NCBI RefSeq assembly: GCF_003233725.1
Contig: NZ_QKQV01000013.1
Location: 27,054-91,053 of the forward strand
Length of the DNA stretch: 64,000 nt
Direction: 5' to 3'
Source: Mesonia sp. K7
GTDB lineage: Bacteria; Bacteroidota; Bacteroidia; Flavobacteriales; Flavobacteriaceae
A program made the position numbers and the translations under genes. This document shows, in pieces, positions 1-8,249 of this stretch; positions within the stretch are counted from its first letter, which is position 1; each line of letters opens with the position of its first letter. The notes below the pieces were generated by a model that was not told the origin of the DNA, did not search any database, and was given only the letters and a program-made list of their open reading frames with translations.

Positions 1-1110
1 ATCTGCACCCGTCTTCCAGCGAGTGGCATCGGTAATCATATTGTCCATTGGGTTTTCTACAGTTAGGTAGCGATAAAGCGGTGTCTCGGTATAACCAATC
101 ACGGTTTCCAAATGGTTTTTATAAGGTGCTTTTGCCTTATCCACAAGCGCCTGTATTTTTTCATTGGCTGGAAAAACTTCTGGGTCAACATCAATGAGTT
201 CATAATCATCGTCAACCAGTTTTCCATCAACTAAATGGAGAGTCAATTTACCTACAAAAGAACCAAAAGCCCCAGGTTCAGTAACCTTTGCGTATTTGCC
301 TTGTATGGGTTTGCGCACACGTTCGTGCGTGTCATTACCCAATATATAATCTGCGTGTTCTGCTATAGAATTATTGGCAAGCTCAACTTGCTTGAAAATT
401 CCAAGATGAGTTACTAAAAACAAGACATCTATTTTTTTCTTGATCTTAAAATCGTCCACCATTGTCTTGAGATTATCGTCTACTCCACTAAAACTTATTC
501 CCTTACTAAAAATGGGGTTTTGTCTAATGGGAACATCTGGGTCATTAATGCCTATAAATCCTATGCGAATTCCTTCGATTTCCTTAACCCAAGACGCTGG
601 AAATAAAGGTTCTTCATTATCATCGTGATACATATTCTGGACAATAACCTGTGTGTCGTACCCTTTCATTACATCCATCATTATATCTTTACCGTAAACC
701 ACTTCCCAATTGCCGGGAATGATGACATCATAGCCCATATTTTTGATGATATCAGTCATCACTTTTCCTTTTGATAAAGCAGTGTAACCGCTACCTTGAA
801 TAAGGTCGCCACCATCCACGATAATCGTTCTATTTGGGTTTTTCTTTCGTTCCCGTTCAAAAAGGGTTTTGATATTGGCGAGACCACCACGGTTTTTAAA
901 TACTACCTTTTCATTTTCCCAAAATAATTCAGGATGGGTGTCCAATTGTCCGTGTATATCGGCTGTCTGTAATATCGTAATACGCAAAGTATCTTTAGCT
1001 GAATCATTATTTTCCATTGCATTTGATTTTTCCGTTTTACAGGAAATAATTCCGAAGACTATTCCCATTACTAAAAAAGTCTTTACAAGATATTTTTTAA
1101 ATGATATCAT
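1..1110 (-). CDS. SoxB-like / 5'-nucleotidase-family metallophosphatase lipoprotein (C-terminus outside window)
   Basis: The frame is open from the ATG at 1110 to the left edge, so 370 residues are visible and the C-terminus is missing. An N-terminal hydrophobic stretch ends in a lipobox (IISC, Cys24), so it is probably a lipoprotein. Dinuclear-metal motifs are visible: D51-x-H53, GGD with D102, GNWE at 133-136, a TH near 231 and a THE near 265. The motif 'GNWEVVYG' has Trp where nucleotidases have the His of GNHE; SoxB thiosulfohydrolases typically read GHWEFTYG, so the site is SoxB-like while keeping the Asn. It is the last gene of a leftward operon with DsrE-like and DoxX genes, only 2 nt after the former. 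I infer a role in periplasmic sulfur chemistry; a plain 5'-nucleotidase or UDP-sugar hydrolase is the alternative. Confidence 0.8.
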   Translation of the reverse strand, partial: MISFKKYLVKTFLVMGIVFGIISCKTEKSNAMENNDSAKDTLRITILQTADIHGQLDTHPELFWENEKVVFKNRGGLANIKTLFERERKKNPNRTIIVDGGDLIQGSGYTALSKGKVMTDIIKNMGYDVIIPGNWEVVYGKDIMMDVMKGYDTQVIVQNMYHDDNEEPLFPASWVKEIEGIRIGFIGINDPDVPIRQNPIFSKGISFSGVDDNLKTMVDDFKIKKKIDVLFLVTHLGIFKQVELANNSIAEHADYILGNDTHERVRKPIQGKYAKVTEPGAFGSFVGKLTLHLVDGKLVDDDYELIDVDPEVFPANEKIQALVDKAKAPYKNHLETVIGYTETPLYRYLTVENPMDNMITDATRWKTGAD

Positions 1111-1112
1111 AG

Positions 1113-1535
1113 TTATAAACTTATACTTTTATAGCCTTTTTTCTGGAGCTGAAAGTTGTAAAGAATTCCGTTCTCAACAATCTCAATTTCCTTAGGGACT
1201 TTGGTCTTGTCTACTTTAAACTTATTGAGGGAAAAACCACAGGCGATTATTTTCACACCTGCTTTTTCAGCTTTTGTGATGAAGTCACTTATTTTTTCGG
1301 TATCGGTGATGTCGCCTATTTCCTTGCCACAGATGATGACTTGAAAATCGCCAAAGGCATCGCCTTCTTCATCCTTAAGGGCTTCAGCCGTAAGAATTAT
1401 GGGCTGTAATTGAGGCACTTTTTTGGTCAGTACCACATAATTGTTTTTGCTGTGGTCAATTTGTTGCGCCTGGATATCAGCTGTACTAAAAAGGGTTAAT
1501 ATTAAAATTACTGAACTAAAGATGTATGTTTTCAT
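1113..1535 (-). CDS. DsrE-family sulfur-relay-like exported protein
   Basis: 140 residues with an N-terminal signal peptide ending near 'IQAQQ'. The body has the alternating beta/alpha pattern of DsrE/DsrF-like proteins, with two conserved-looking cysteines in 'VIICGKE' and 'IIACGFSLN'; the second sits where the active cysteine of the family lies. DsrE proteins carry sulfur as a cysteine persulfide, usually in the cytoplasm, but exported forms are common in Bacteroidota. It lies between doxX (6 nt upstream) and the SoxB-like gene (2 nt downstream), which supports a shared sulfur role. Exact substrate unknown. Confidence 0.75.
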   Translation of the reverse strand: MKTYIFSSVILILTLFSTADIQAQQIDHSKNNYVVLTKKVPQLQPIILTAEALKDEEGDAFGDFQVIICGKEIGDITDTEKISDFITKAEKAGVKIIACGFSLNKFKVDKTKVPKEIEIVENGILYNFQLQKKGYKSISL

Positions 1536-1541
1536 TTGTAT

Positions 1542-1940
1542 TTATTTTAAAAGTTTACGGGTGTCGTTCAATGCAAAAAAAAGAAGTCCACCGAAAATTG
1601 CTATGTTTTTAAATAGTGGTCCAAGTGTAGTTATCTGGCCCACTTGAATAGTTAATGTGATGGGGATTAATACCGCCATTAATACAATTGCCGCCCATTT
1701 GGTCTTATAACCTATTAGGAAAAGAAAGCCAGCTACAAGCATTGCAATTCCCGATAGAATTATAAGCCATTCAGGTTCGCCAAAGAAAAGTGCGATGCCC
1801 TTAAAGCTTGCCTCCTCTATACGCTGGGCAGTTTTCTCTACATTGAGTAGATGGTTAAAACCTGCTACGAGAAATATGCCGCTAACCAATACGCGTAAAA
1901 GCTGTATGGAACGACGGCTTATTAAAATTTTCGTCTCCAT
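1542..1940 (-). CDS. DoxX-family membrane protein
   Basis: 132 residues with four predicted membrane helices (about 15-33, 58-76, 80-98, 103-123), the size and topology of the DoxX family. DoxX/DoxD relatives include the small subunit of thiosulfate:quinone oxidoreductase, but many have no proven function. It is the first gene of the leftward operon with the DsrE-like and SoxB-like genes. No clear TAnnTTTG promoter was found in the 124 nt upstream, so the transcription start is unresolved. Confidence 0.8.
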   Translation of the reverse strand: METKILISRRSIQLLRVLVSGIFLVAGFNHLLNVEKTAQRIEEASFKGIALFFGEPEWLIILSGIAMLVAGFLFLIGYKTKWAAIVLMAVLIPITLTIQVGQITTLGPLFKNIAIFGGLLFFALNDTRKLLK

Positions 1941-2064
1941 TGAATTAAATTTAATATGGTAATTAATGTTGAGTGGTGCTTCTATTTGTATAGTTTGTCG
2001 ACCTATATCATTTTGTTACAGGTATTATTTGTATATACACCGACTCTAAAATTTGTTCGAAGAA

Positions 2065-2430
2065 TTATGCCAACCGTGGAGGTGGAGAATCCTTCTCTAG
2101 ATAACGATAATTAAGTGTTGTAGTAATGAAAGAATTATAAATGGAAGTGAGTTTATAAATTCCAGTTTCCCATCCAAAGATTTTTAATTGTAACTGTGGA
2201 TTACAAAAACTATTTAACACCAATTTTTGCGAAAATGAATGGTCTATTTGTGAAAATAAAAAATCTTTTGTGCCACTAATTATTTTAGGGGTATTTTTCT
2301 TTTTGCAAAATGGCTTTACAAAGGTTATGCCACTGTTACTTAGAAAATTTAGTCCATTAGCATCTACGGCTAAAAATTTTACCGAAAAAATAAACGCAAG
2401 CGTCAATGCTATGTAAGTCTTATATGTCAT
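2065..2430 (-). CDS. Small exported hypothetical protein
   Basis: 121 residues: a hydrophobic N-terminus (about 5-24), a Lys/Cys patch (CKKKN) near residue 43 and a basic, proline-rich end (SPPPRLA). I do not recognise a domain. It lies 124 nt upstream of doxX on the same strand, so it could be the promoter-proximal gene of the sulfur operon or stand alone. Small proteins with a terminal PPP-type tail sit beside metal- or sulfur-handling genes in many flavobacteria, but that is recollection and not evidence here. Confidence 0.45.
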   Translation of the reverse strand: MTYKTYIALTLAFIFSVKFLAVDANGLNFLSNSGITFVKPFCKKKNTPKIISGTKDFLFSQIDHSFSQKLVLNSFCNPQLQLKIFGWETGIYKLTSIYNSFITTTLNYRYLEKDSPPPRLA

Positions 2431-2839
2431 ATAGGGGTCAAAAGTAGACCTTTAGTGAGGTTTATAAGGTAACCTTTGTTACAATACTCTTATTTTTCCA
2501 ATATAAAGAAATAATTATATATTCATAAAAAAGCCAAAACCAATTCAATAAATTTTTATGAATTGTAAGTAATACAAATAATATAAAAAAATAGTTTTTC
2601 TATAAACCATTATAACAATTACTACAAAGGCTTTAGAAACTAAAGTTCTTGACCGAATACAGGCTACTTTTACCATAACTTTCGATGAACCTCAAGGATT
2701 AGTATATGTTTTCCTTCCTTACAGAACCATTGTTGTTGTAAGGAAAGGGGTGACAATAATTCATAAAATTTCAAATATGTAACACTTGTTACCGTGTTGC
2801 TTTTGGAAAAGTGTCATTTTTGCAATTAAAATATTAACT
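2431..2839. other. Intergenic region upstream of the YeeE gene, with a hairpin and an orphan open frame
   Basis: This is 409 nt between the leftward hypothetical gene and the rightward YeeE gene. It contains a perfect 8-bp inverted repeat (TTCCTTAC at 2715-2722, GTAAGGAA at 2738-2745, 15-nt loop). The plus strand is open from 2606 to 2782 (58 codons, no ATG), reading like a gene remnant. CATTTTTG at 2815-2822 is one mismatch from the TAnnTTTG -7 element and lies 18 nt before the YeeE ATG, so it may be that gene's promoter. Confidence 0.4.
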
Positions 2840-3397
2840 ATGAATTGGATATATGAGCCATGGCCTTGGTATGTTTCTGGACCACTGATTGCCCTCATCA
2901 TGTTTGTTTTGTTACTTATAGGAAAACAATTTGGGATGTCATCAAATTTACGTACGGCTTGTGCCGCAATGGGTGCAGGAAAAGCCTCAGATTTTTTTAA
3001 ATTTGATTGGAGGTCAGAACGTTGGAATCTTATGGTGGTCTTAGGAGCAGTAATTGGCGGTTTTATCGCTGCAAATTACCTGAGCGACAATACCGTAGAA
3101 ATCAACCCTCAGGTAGCAAAGCAATTGGCTAGCGATTATAACCTGAAGAGTGCAGGAGATACTTATTTACCACCTGAAATTTTTAGCTCAGAAGCACTTG
3201 GTGACCCGCAGATCTTGGGTGTGCTATTACTTGGGGGTTTATTGGTGGGTTTTGGTGCGCGCTATGCGGGGGGGTGTACCTCGGGTCATGCTATATCTGG
3301 ACTGAGTAATCTCCAGTTGCCTTCATTGATAGCGGTGTTGGGCTTTTTTGTGGGTGGCCTTATTATGATTCATTTTTTGTATCCTTTAATCTTTTAG
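2840..3397 (+). CDS. YeeE/YedE-family sulfur-compound transporter, first half
   Basis: An integral membrane protein of 185 residues from the ATG at 2840. A longer reading from a TTG at 2786 adds 18 unlikely residues across the probable promoter. Several hydrophobic helices are separated by conserved segments; the motif 'GGCTSGHAISGLS' near the C-terminus carries the conserved cysteine and glycines of the YeeE/YedE family. TsuA-type members import thiosulfate by passing it along cysteines. This gene and the next (3-nt gap) look like the split form of the transporter that is common in Bacteroidota and Proteobacteria. The divergent SoxB-, DsrE- and DoxX-like genes fit a sulfur role. Confidence 0.85.
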   Translation: MNWIYEPWPWYVSGPLIALIMFVLLLIGKQFGMSSNLRTACAAMGAGKASDFFKFDWRSERWNLMVVLGAVIGGFIAANYLSDNTVEINPQVAKQLASDYNLKSAGDTYLPPEIFSSEALGDPQILGVLLLGGLLVGFGARYAGGCTSGHAISGLSNLQLPSLIAVLGFFVGGLIMIHFLYPLIF

Positions 3398-3400
3398 ACC

Positions 3401-3814
3401 ATGCGTTATATCACATATTTAGTCATTGGAGTTTTCTTCGGAATAATAATGTATAAGTCAGAAGCTGCATCTTGGTTTCGTATATATGAAATGTTTCAGT
3501 TTGGCAGTTTTCATATGTACGGGATCATAGGTTCTGCTTTAGTCATTGGAATGATTGGAGTTCAAATCTTAAAAAGAGCGTCTATTAAGCCTTTGGATGG
3601 TAGTGAGATGAGCTTGAATCCCAAAGATAAAGGCTGGAAACGATACCTTTTTGGCGGCATTCTTTTCGGCTTGGGCTGGGCGTTAACAGGGGCTTGTCCA
3701 GGACCGATGTATGTGCTTGCAGGGTCAGGCTATTTCTCTATACTAATTGTGATTGTTGGAGCAATAGTTGGGACATTTTTATATGGTTTGATAAAGGATA
3801 AATTACCTCACTAG
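3401..3814 (+). CDS. YeeE/YedE-family sulfur-compound transporter, second half (DUF6691-like)
   Basis: 137 residues with four or five membrane helices. 'GWALTGACPGPMYVLAGSG' near residues 93-111 carries a conserved cysteine in the family's GxCPGP context. It follows the first half after 3 nt, so the two are almost certainly translated together and form one transporter. No terminator with a clear T-tract follows; a weak stem (CCTC AATA GAGG) is present near 3890. Confidence 0.85.
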   Translation: MRYITYLVIGVFFGIIMYKSEAASWFRIYEMFQFGSFHMYGIIGSALVIGMIGVQILKRASIKPLDGSEMSLNPKDKGWKRYLFGGILFGLGWALTGACPGPMYVLAGSGYFSILIVIVGAIVGTFLYGLIKDKLPH

Positions 3815-4167
3815 AATTATGTACACTTTAACTTTTATACCCTTTCTGTGCTCTTTATGATCATTAAGTTATGGTTAAAAACAAGCTCCTCAATAGAGGT
3901 CTTCAGGACTTTTTACGGGCTAGCATCGAACCAGTATCGCGTTAGCAGTGGGTAAGCTATAGGGTTGATAGAGGCGAACGATACTTTTGCTATAGCGTAA
4001 AATGCGGTGCAATACTAAGAAGCAAGAGGTATAGTATAATTGCTAATTATAGGAAGTAACAACCTTACGACTTTTCCTAACAAAATGTTAATAAGTATTG
4101 TTTTTTAATTAACATATATCATGTACTTTTGGCGTAAATAAATGTATTTCGTCGATAAAGTATTGAA
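3815..4167. other. Intergenic region before the first adhesin-chain operon
   Basis: 353 nt without a credible gene. It holds two near-palindromic GCTATAG elements flanking about 3955-3997 and a TAnnTTTG-like box (TACTTTTG, 3982-3989) that lacks a well-spaced -33 TTG. The better promoter is listed separately at 4098-4131. Confidence 0.5.
4098..4131 (+). promoter_or_regulatory. Bacteroidota-type promoter for the 4168-7496 operon
   Basis: TTG at 4098-4100 and a perfect TAnnTTTG box (TACTTTTG, 4124-4131) with 23 nt between, slightly longer than the usual 19-21. It lies 36 nt before the TTG start of the first gene and is the best-placed promoter for the three-gene chain. Confidence 0.6.
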
Positions 4168-5040
4168 TTGAAAAATTACCCTTTTCTATGTTGGATGTTC
4201 CTACTACTAGTGCTTGGGTTGAAGGCTCAAGCACAGCAAGTCGTTTATTTTAATGACTTTGAGGCCAATAGTTTTCCGACCAATGGGTATACGGGAAGTC
4301 CAACCACACACCCTTATATTAGTTCTTCGAGTTGGACCAACTCTAGCAATACCAATTTCACCGATGAAGTAGGCTACAATAACTCGGTAGGGATGGGCTT
4401 AAATCTCAACGGTTCTTTTTCTTATTTTTTAACCTTAACAATTGCACCGGGTTATGAAATCCAAATCGATGCCTATAATTTTTGGAGGGAAAAAAACCAA
4501 GCCAATGCAGGATGGGAAATGAAAATTAATGGAAATTCTGTAGATTCTGGAGATACGCAACCAGATGGGGATTTTATCAGCACGACTCCAAAATTAGCCA
4601 ACCCGCCATTACCTCCGTTCTCAGGAACGGTGACCATAGAGATTAAAATCAACGGAAACGGAAATGGACTGTATATCATAGATGATTTTAGCCTATATGC
4701 TGTCATTACACCCGAATGTCCGGAGGCAGTATCCTTTCCAGATAAAACTTTATGTGAAGGAAATGCTTGGACTATCGCGATTGAAAACCCTGCGGTTGGC
4801 TCGACATTTCAATGGCAAGTAAATGTTGGCGGTTTTGGAACCTGGACAAACTTAAGCAACGATTTCAATTATAGTGGTGTCGATACAGCAATCCTACAAA
4901 TTCAAGATATTCCGACAAATTTTAATAACAACCTCTACCGTTGTGTCATCACCAAAACGGCTTGTGCAACGGTAGAAACCATACCCGTAGCATTAACGGT
5001 CATACCTTTACCCCAAACCCCTAACATCAATTACAATTAA
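4168..5040 (+). CDS. Secreted jelly-roll plus Ig-like protein without a sorting domain (chain A, member 1)
   Basis: The start is a TTG at 4168; an in-frame stop at 4156-4158 leaves only ATT as an earlier candidate, so an unusual start codon is forced. The 290 residues begin with a clear signal peptide (cleavage after 'LKAQA'). Residues about 24-180 look like a jelly-roll beta-sandwich ('VYFNDFE' start, 'LYIIDDFSLYA' end). Residues about 184-280 form an Ig-like domain with paired cysteines (ECPE, LCEG, YRCVI, ACAT). The protein stops with 'TPNINYN' and has neither a type A nor a CHU_C T9SS domain. It leads a three-gene operon (30-nt and 11-nt gaps) whose last member carries CHU_C. Export route and function are unknown; I infer a subunit of a surface structure. 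Confidence 0.75.
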   Translation: MKNYPFLCWMFLLLVLGLKAQAQQVVYFNDFEANSFPTNGYTGSPTTHPYISSSSWTNSSNTNFTDEVGYNNSVGMGLNLNGSFSYFLTLTIAPGYEIQIDAYNFWREKNQANAGWEMKINGNSVDSGDTQPDGDFISTTPKLANPPLPPFSGTVTIEIKINGNGNGLYIIDDFSLYAVITPECPEAVSFPDKTLCEGNAWTIAIENPAVGSTFQWQVNVGGFGTWTNLSNDFNYSGVDTAILQIQDIPTNFNNNLYRCVITKTACATVETIPVALTVIPLPQTPNINYN

Positions 5041-5070
5041 GACAAATAAAAACCTCTAAAAATATCCAAA

Positions 5071-6129
5071 ATGAAAAAAGCTTTACTTATTCCTTTTCTC
5101 TTGCTGATGACCCTTTTTTGCCCTTTAAACGGAGCAGCACAAACTCCAGATCAACAATTATGTGAAGGGGTAACCGAGCAATATTCGGTCACTAATAACC
5201 CCGGAAATACCTACGATTGGCAAATCCTAGAGCCTGGTTTTGCAGGAACAATTACCGGTAATCCTACCCACCAAATTGTTATCGATTGGGGTAACACGCC
5301 TGTGGGAACTTACACCTTGCAAGTGATCGAAACCAATGCCGACGGTTGTGAAGGTTTGCCTGTAGACATTACGATAGAAATATTAGAAGCGCCAGCACCT
5401 CCAATATTAAGTGTTACCCAACCCGCCTGTGGGGACAATGGAGGAACCATTACAGTGACCAATACCGATACGGGTCTGGAATACAGTATCGATGGAGGTG
5501 CTACATGGCAAACGACAGGGGCATTTACAGATATGGCTCCTGGAGATTACACGATCATGGTACAAAATGCCAATGGCTGTGATACAGAAAGTGCACAAGT
5601 AACCGTAAACCCATTACTGGTGACTCCAGATGCACCTGTTATTGTCAATACGGTACACCCAGGATGTGGTGAAACCACCGGTTCCTTTGAAGTACAAGAT
5701 GAAAACGATCCCGATTTAACTTATAGCCTAGACGGTGGTGCTTACACCACCAACCTAAATTACACCCATCTAGCTCCGGGCGATTACGATTTAACGGTAC
5801 AAAACGCCGATGGCTGTGAAACCACGATTACGGTAACCATCAATCCTGCGCCTATCGTACCTGCAGATGCAGTAAGTACGGTCATACAACCTGATTGTGG
5901 TGAAACCACGGGAAGTATTACTGTGAATACACCCACTGGAGCAAATATAGAATACAGTATCGATGGAGGAGTTACTTGGCAATCGTCTCCACTGTTTACA
6001 GGCTTAACTCCAGGAAACTATGATGTCATTGTAAGAGACACCAGCGCCAATTGTGAGTCGACTCCGATAGCGGAAACCATCAACGCGTCACCAACCGCTC
6101 CAGTAACTTCACCGATTAGTTTTAATTAA
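5071..6129 (+). CDS. Secreted SprB-repeat-like protein without a sorting domain (chain A, member 2)
   Basis: 352 residues with a signal peptide cleaved near 'GAAQ'. The mature protein starts with a PKD-like domain (about 25-105), followed by three modules of roughly 75-80 residues. Each begins with a 'P..CG.TTG' or 'CGDNGG' strand, contains 'YS(I/L)DGG' and ends in 'GLxPGxYxVxVxxxxxGC', which is the SprB-repeat pattern. It ends with 'VTSPISFN', a stub resembling the first strand of another module, with no T9SS domain. A full-length paralogue is encoded at 25189-26244. Both copies are followed within about 10 nt by a CHU_C protein, so the pair is an old functional unit and not a frameshifted single gene. 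Confidence 0.8.
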   Translation: MKKALLIPFLLLMTLFCPLNGAAQTPDQQLCEGVTEQYSVTNNPGNTYDWQILEPGFAGTITGNPTHQIVIDWGNTPVGTYTLQVIETNADGCEGLPVDITIEILEAPAPPILSVTQPACGDNGGTITVTNTDTGLEYSIDGGATWQTTGAFTDMAPGDYTIMVQNANGCDTESAQVTVNPLLVTPDAPVIVNTVHPGCGETTGSFEVQDENDPDLTYSLDGGAYTTNLNYTHLAPGDYDLTVQNADGCETTITVTINPAPIVPADAVSTVIQPDCGETTGSITVNTPTGANIEYSIDGGVTWQSSPLFTGLTPGNYDVIVRDTSANCESTPIAETINASPTAPVTSPISFN

Positions 6130-6140
6130 AAAACAACTAG

Positions 6141-7496
6141 GTGAACTTCCATAAAAAATACATGCTTCTTCAGCATTTAAAGCCCAACTTATGTTTGATG
6201 GGGTGTGTATTTTTTATTTTTTTTAGTCATCTAAATTGGGCACAACAAACCCAATCGATTCAGCATATTTGTGGTCAAGCCATAAAAAATTATGCAGTAG
6301 ATACTCACGAAAACAATGGGTTAGGATCCACCAATTCGTATTATGAATGGAGTGTTTTAGAGCCAGGGTTTCAAGGAACCATCACGGAGGAAACCCCCTC
6401 GGGAAACCAGGTCACCGTAGATTGGGCAGCTACTCCGGCAGGTTTTTATACCCTGTTGGTACAGGAATACGACACCACCACCTCATGCGTGGCCGCACCG
6501 CAGGTATTACAGGTGGAACTAAAAGGCCTACAGGTACAATTGGAAAGTCCTCCGGAAATATGCGCGGGATCATCGGTTGCCTTTTCAGCTTCTGTTCCGG
6601 GAGGGACGTGGACGGTCGAAGCAAATGGGTTGGGCGCCACGATTTCTTCCCAAGGTGTTTTTACGGCCCAAGCCCAAGGGACTGTTGCCGTATATTACCA
6701 GGTAGAAGTGGAGCAGTGCGAATATACCTTTTCCAGGATGATCGAAGTGCTCCCGCTTCCCGAACCCGAACTGGCCGATGCCTTTATCTGTTTTGATGCG
6801 GATGGAGCTATACTTCAACCTGCATTCTTGGATACAGGCTATTCCGACCAAACCCATACAGCGGTTTGGTGGCATAATGGGACTTTGTTAGGGCAAACTT
6901 CCAATCAGATAAGCCTAAGTGAGTTGGGAATGTATAGGGTAGAGGTAACAGAGATAGCCACAGGATGCACTTCCTTGCCCGTAGAAGCTGAGGTAAGCCA
7001 AGGAAGTACGATCATAGATGCCTATGCCACGGTAAGCGAAGATTTCCATGACCAACAAACCATCACGGTACACGTAGAGGGCAATGGCGATTATCAATAC
7101 CGCATGCAGGGAGGTGTTTTTCAAGACAGTCCTATATTCACGGTCATTGGTAAAAGTGCTACGTACATGATAGAGATCAGAACGCTTGACGGTTGTGGTG
7201 TCAAAAGCATTGAAGCGACGGTGATCAACTATCCAAAATTCTTTACGCCCAATACCGATGGAACCAATGATCTGTGGAACATCAAGAGTTTAAGGGAAGA
7301 TCCTTCGGCAACGGTCCTGATATTCGACCGTTATGGAAAGTTCCTGGTAGAGATCCGGCCTTTCAAATCGGGTTGGGATGGCACGTACAACGGCAAACAG
7401 ATGCCTTCGAACGATTATTGGTTTGTGGTGAAGTACAAAGACCGCAACAATGGGCGGTTGAGGGAGTTCCGTTCACACTTTACGCTGAAGAGGTAA
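6141..7496 (+). CDS. T9SS type B (CHU_C) surface protein (chain A, terminal member)
   Basis: 451 residues from a GTG at 6141, which aligns with the ATG of the paralogue at 26253; an ATG at 6162 would give a shorter signal peptide. The signal peptide ends near 'LNWAQQ'. Next come a PKD-like domain (about 40-130), Ig-like domains, and a C-terminal CHU_C domain of about 90 residues starting at 'YPKFFTPNTDGTNDLW' and ending 'HFTLKR', the gliding-motility-associated type B sorting domain. It is the only member of its operon with a visible T9SS signal, so it is the likely anchor of the chain. Nucleotides about 6350-6850 are nearly identical to the paralogue although the flanks are not. Confidence 0.88.
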   Translation: MNFHKKYMLLQHLKPNLCLMGCVFFIFFSHLNWAQQTQSIQHICGQAIKNYAVDTHENNGLGSTNSYYEWSVLEPGFQGTITEETPSGNQVTVDWAATPAGFYTLLVQEYDTTTSCVAAPQVLQVELKGLQVQLESPPEICAGSSVAFSASVPGGTWTVEANGLGATISSQGVFTAQAQGTVAVYYQVEVEQCEYTFSRMIEVLPLPEPELADAFICFDADGAILQPAFLDTGYSDQTHTAVWWHNGTLLGQTSNQISLSELGMYRVEVTEIATGCTSLPVEAEVSQGSTIIDAYATVSEDFHDQQTITVHVEGNGDYQYRMQGGVFQDSPIFTVIGKSATYMIEIRTLDGCGVKSIEATVINYPKFFTPNTDGTNDLWNIKSLREDPSATVLIFDRYGKFLVEIRPFKSGWDGTYNGKQMPSNDYWFVVKYKDRNNGRLREFRSHFTLKR

Positions 7497-7515
7497 ACAG
7501 AAGGCAATGTGGATG

Positions 7516-7540
7516 GGTGACCGAGGCAGTCGAAGTCACC
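7516..7540 (+). other. Conserved 3'-UTR hairpin downstream of the CHU_C gene (copy 1)
   Basis: GGTGAC (7516-7521) pairs with GTCACC (7535-7540), with an extra CGA/TCG pairing inside. The stem and most of the loop recur after the paralogous gene at 27622-27646. There is no T-tract, so an intrinsic terminator is doubtful; an mRNA 3'-end or stability element is possible. Confidence 0.45.
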
Positions 7541-7566
7541 GATGGAAGGAAGCTTTATAAAGGGAG

Positions 7567-8247
7567 TTAACTATTTTTCAAGATATCTTCTAAGGGAATC
7601 AAGTCTTCTTGTATGGCATAAATAATAAGACCTACGGTATTTTTGGATCCCGTTTTTTGTAATAAATTATTGCGATGGCCTTCTACGGTTCTATGGTTGA
7701 TAAAAAGCCTTTCTGCAATTTCTTTGGTACTGTATTGCTGACAGATCAGTAGCAACACTTCTTTTTCACGATGAGTTAAAGGTTCTTTGAAGGAAATTAG
7801 TCTGTTTTTTCGCGAAAGGCTTGATTTTTCCTGTAGTACACTTAACACTTTAGGGGAATAATAAAATCCGTTGGAAGCTACTTGTTTAATGATGTTGATA
7901 AGCGCTTTAGAGGTCGTATTTTTAACCACATAAGCTGCAACACCAATCGCGAGCATATGTTTGATAAATACTTGGGAATCGTAGCTGGTCAAGGCGATGA
8001 TTTTAATGGAAGGATAGTTTTCTACCACCGCTTTAGTGGCCTCAACACCATTTATTTCTTCCATGTTCAGGTCCATTAAAATGACTTCGGGAAGAAGCGT
8101 TGTCTTTTTTAAATATTGGAGGATTTCTTTTCCACTTTCTGCTTCATAAACGACTTTTAAATCGGCTTCTTTCTCTATAAGAGCGGCAATCCCTTTACGG
8201 AATAAATCTTCGTCATCGGCCAAAGCTATTCTGATTTTTTCTTTCAT
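7567..8247 (-). CDS. NarL/FixJ-type response regulator
   Basis: 226 residues. The receiver domain (about 4-120) has the acidic pair D11-D12, phospho-acceptor D59 in 'VILMDLNM' and the switch residues T/S and K in 'ALTSYDS' and 'VVKN'. The C-terminal LuxR-type helix-turn-helix (about 158-220) contains 'LTHREKEVLLL' and 'STKEIAERLFINHRTVEGHR'. It lies 2 nt after the histidine kinase, so it is its cognate partner. It is convergent with the adhesin operon 4168-7496. I infer that it controls nearby surface genes, but no binding site can be identified. Confidence 0.92.
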   Translation of the reverse strand: MKEKIRIALADDEDLFRKGIAALIEKEADLKVVYEAESGKEILQYLKKTTLLPEVILMDLNMEEINGVEATKAVVENYPSIKIIALTSYDSQVFIKHMLAIGVAAYVVKNTTSKALINIIKQVASNGFYYSPKVLSVLQEKSSLSRKNRLISFKEPLTHREKEVLLLICQQYSTKEIAERLFINHRTVEGHRNNLLQKTGSKNTVGLIIYAIQEDLIPLEDILKNS

Positions 8248-8249
8248 AG

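Larger units (their letters stand above)
5071..7542 (+). repeat. Duplicated two-gene block, copy 1
   Basis: This block matches 25189-27648 gene for gene. Protein similarity is high throughout. Nucleotide identity is roughly 80-90 percent by eye in most parts, but about 98-99 percent across 6350-6850 and very high again over the last 80 nt and the first 45 nt past the stop. Similarity stops near 7542. The sequences upstream of 5071 and 25189 are unrelated. Confidence 0.9.

Noticed and set aside
3982..3989. TACTTTTG as a second promoter before the chain A operon
   Set aside because: The nearest TTG is only 14 nt upstream and the box is 180 nt from the gene; the 4124-4131 box is better placed.
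6347..6796. 149-residue plus-strand frame conserved also at 26453-26902
   Set aside because: It is out of frame with the CHU_C gene and is conserved only because that DNA patch is nearly identical in both copies. Composition is Arg/Gly-rich, unlike real proteins here.
5071..7496. The SprB-like and CHU_C genes as one adhesin split by a frameshift
   Set aside because: Both duplicated copies have the same separation, each second gene has its own signal peptide, and the intergenic spacers differ. The split is real and old.
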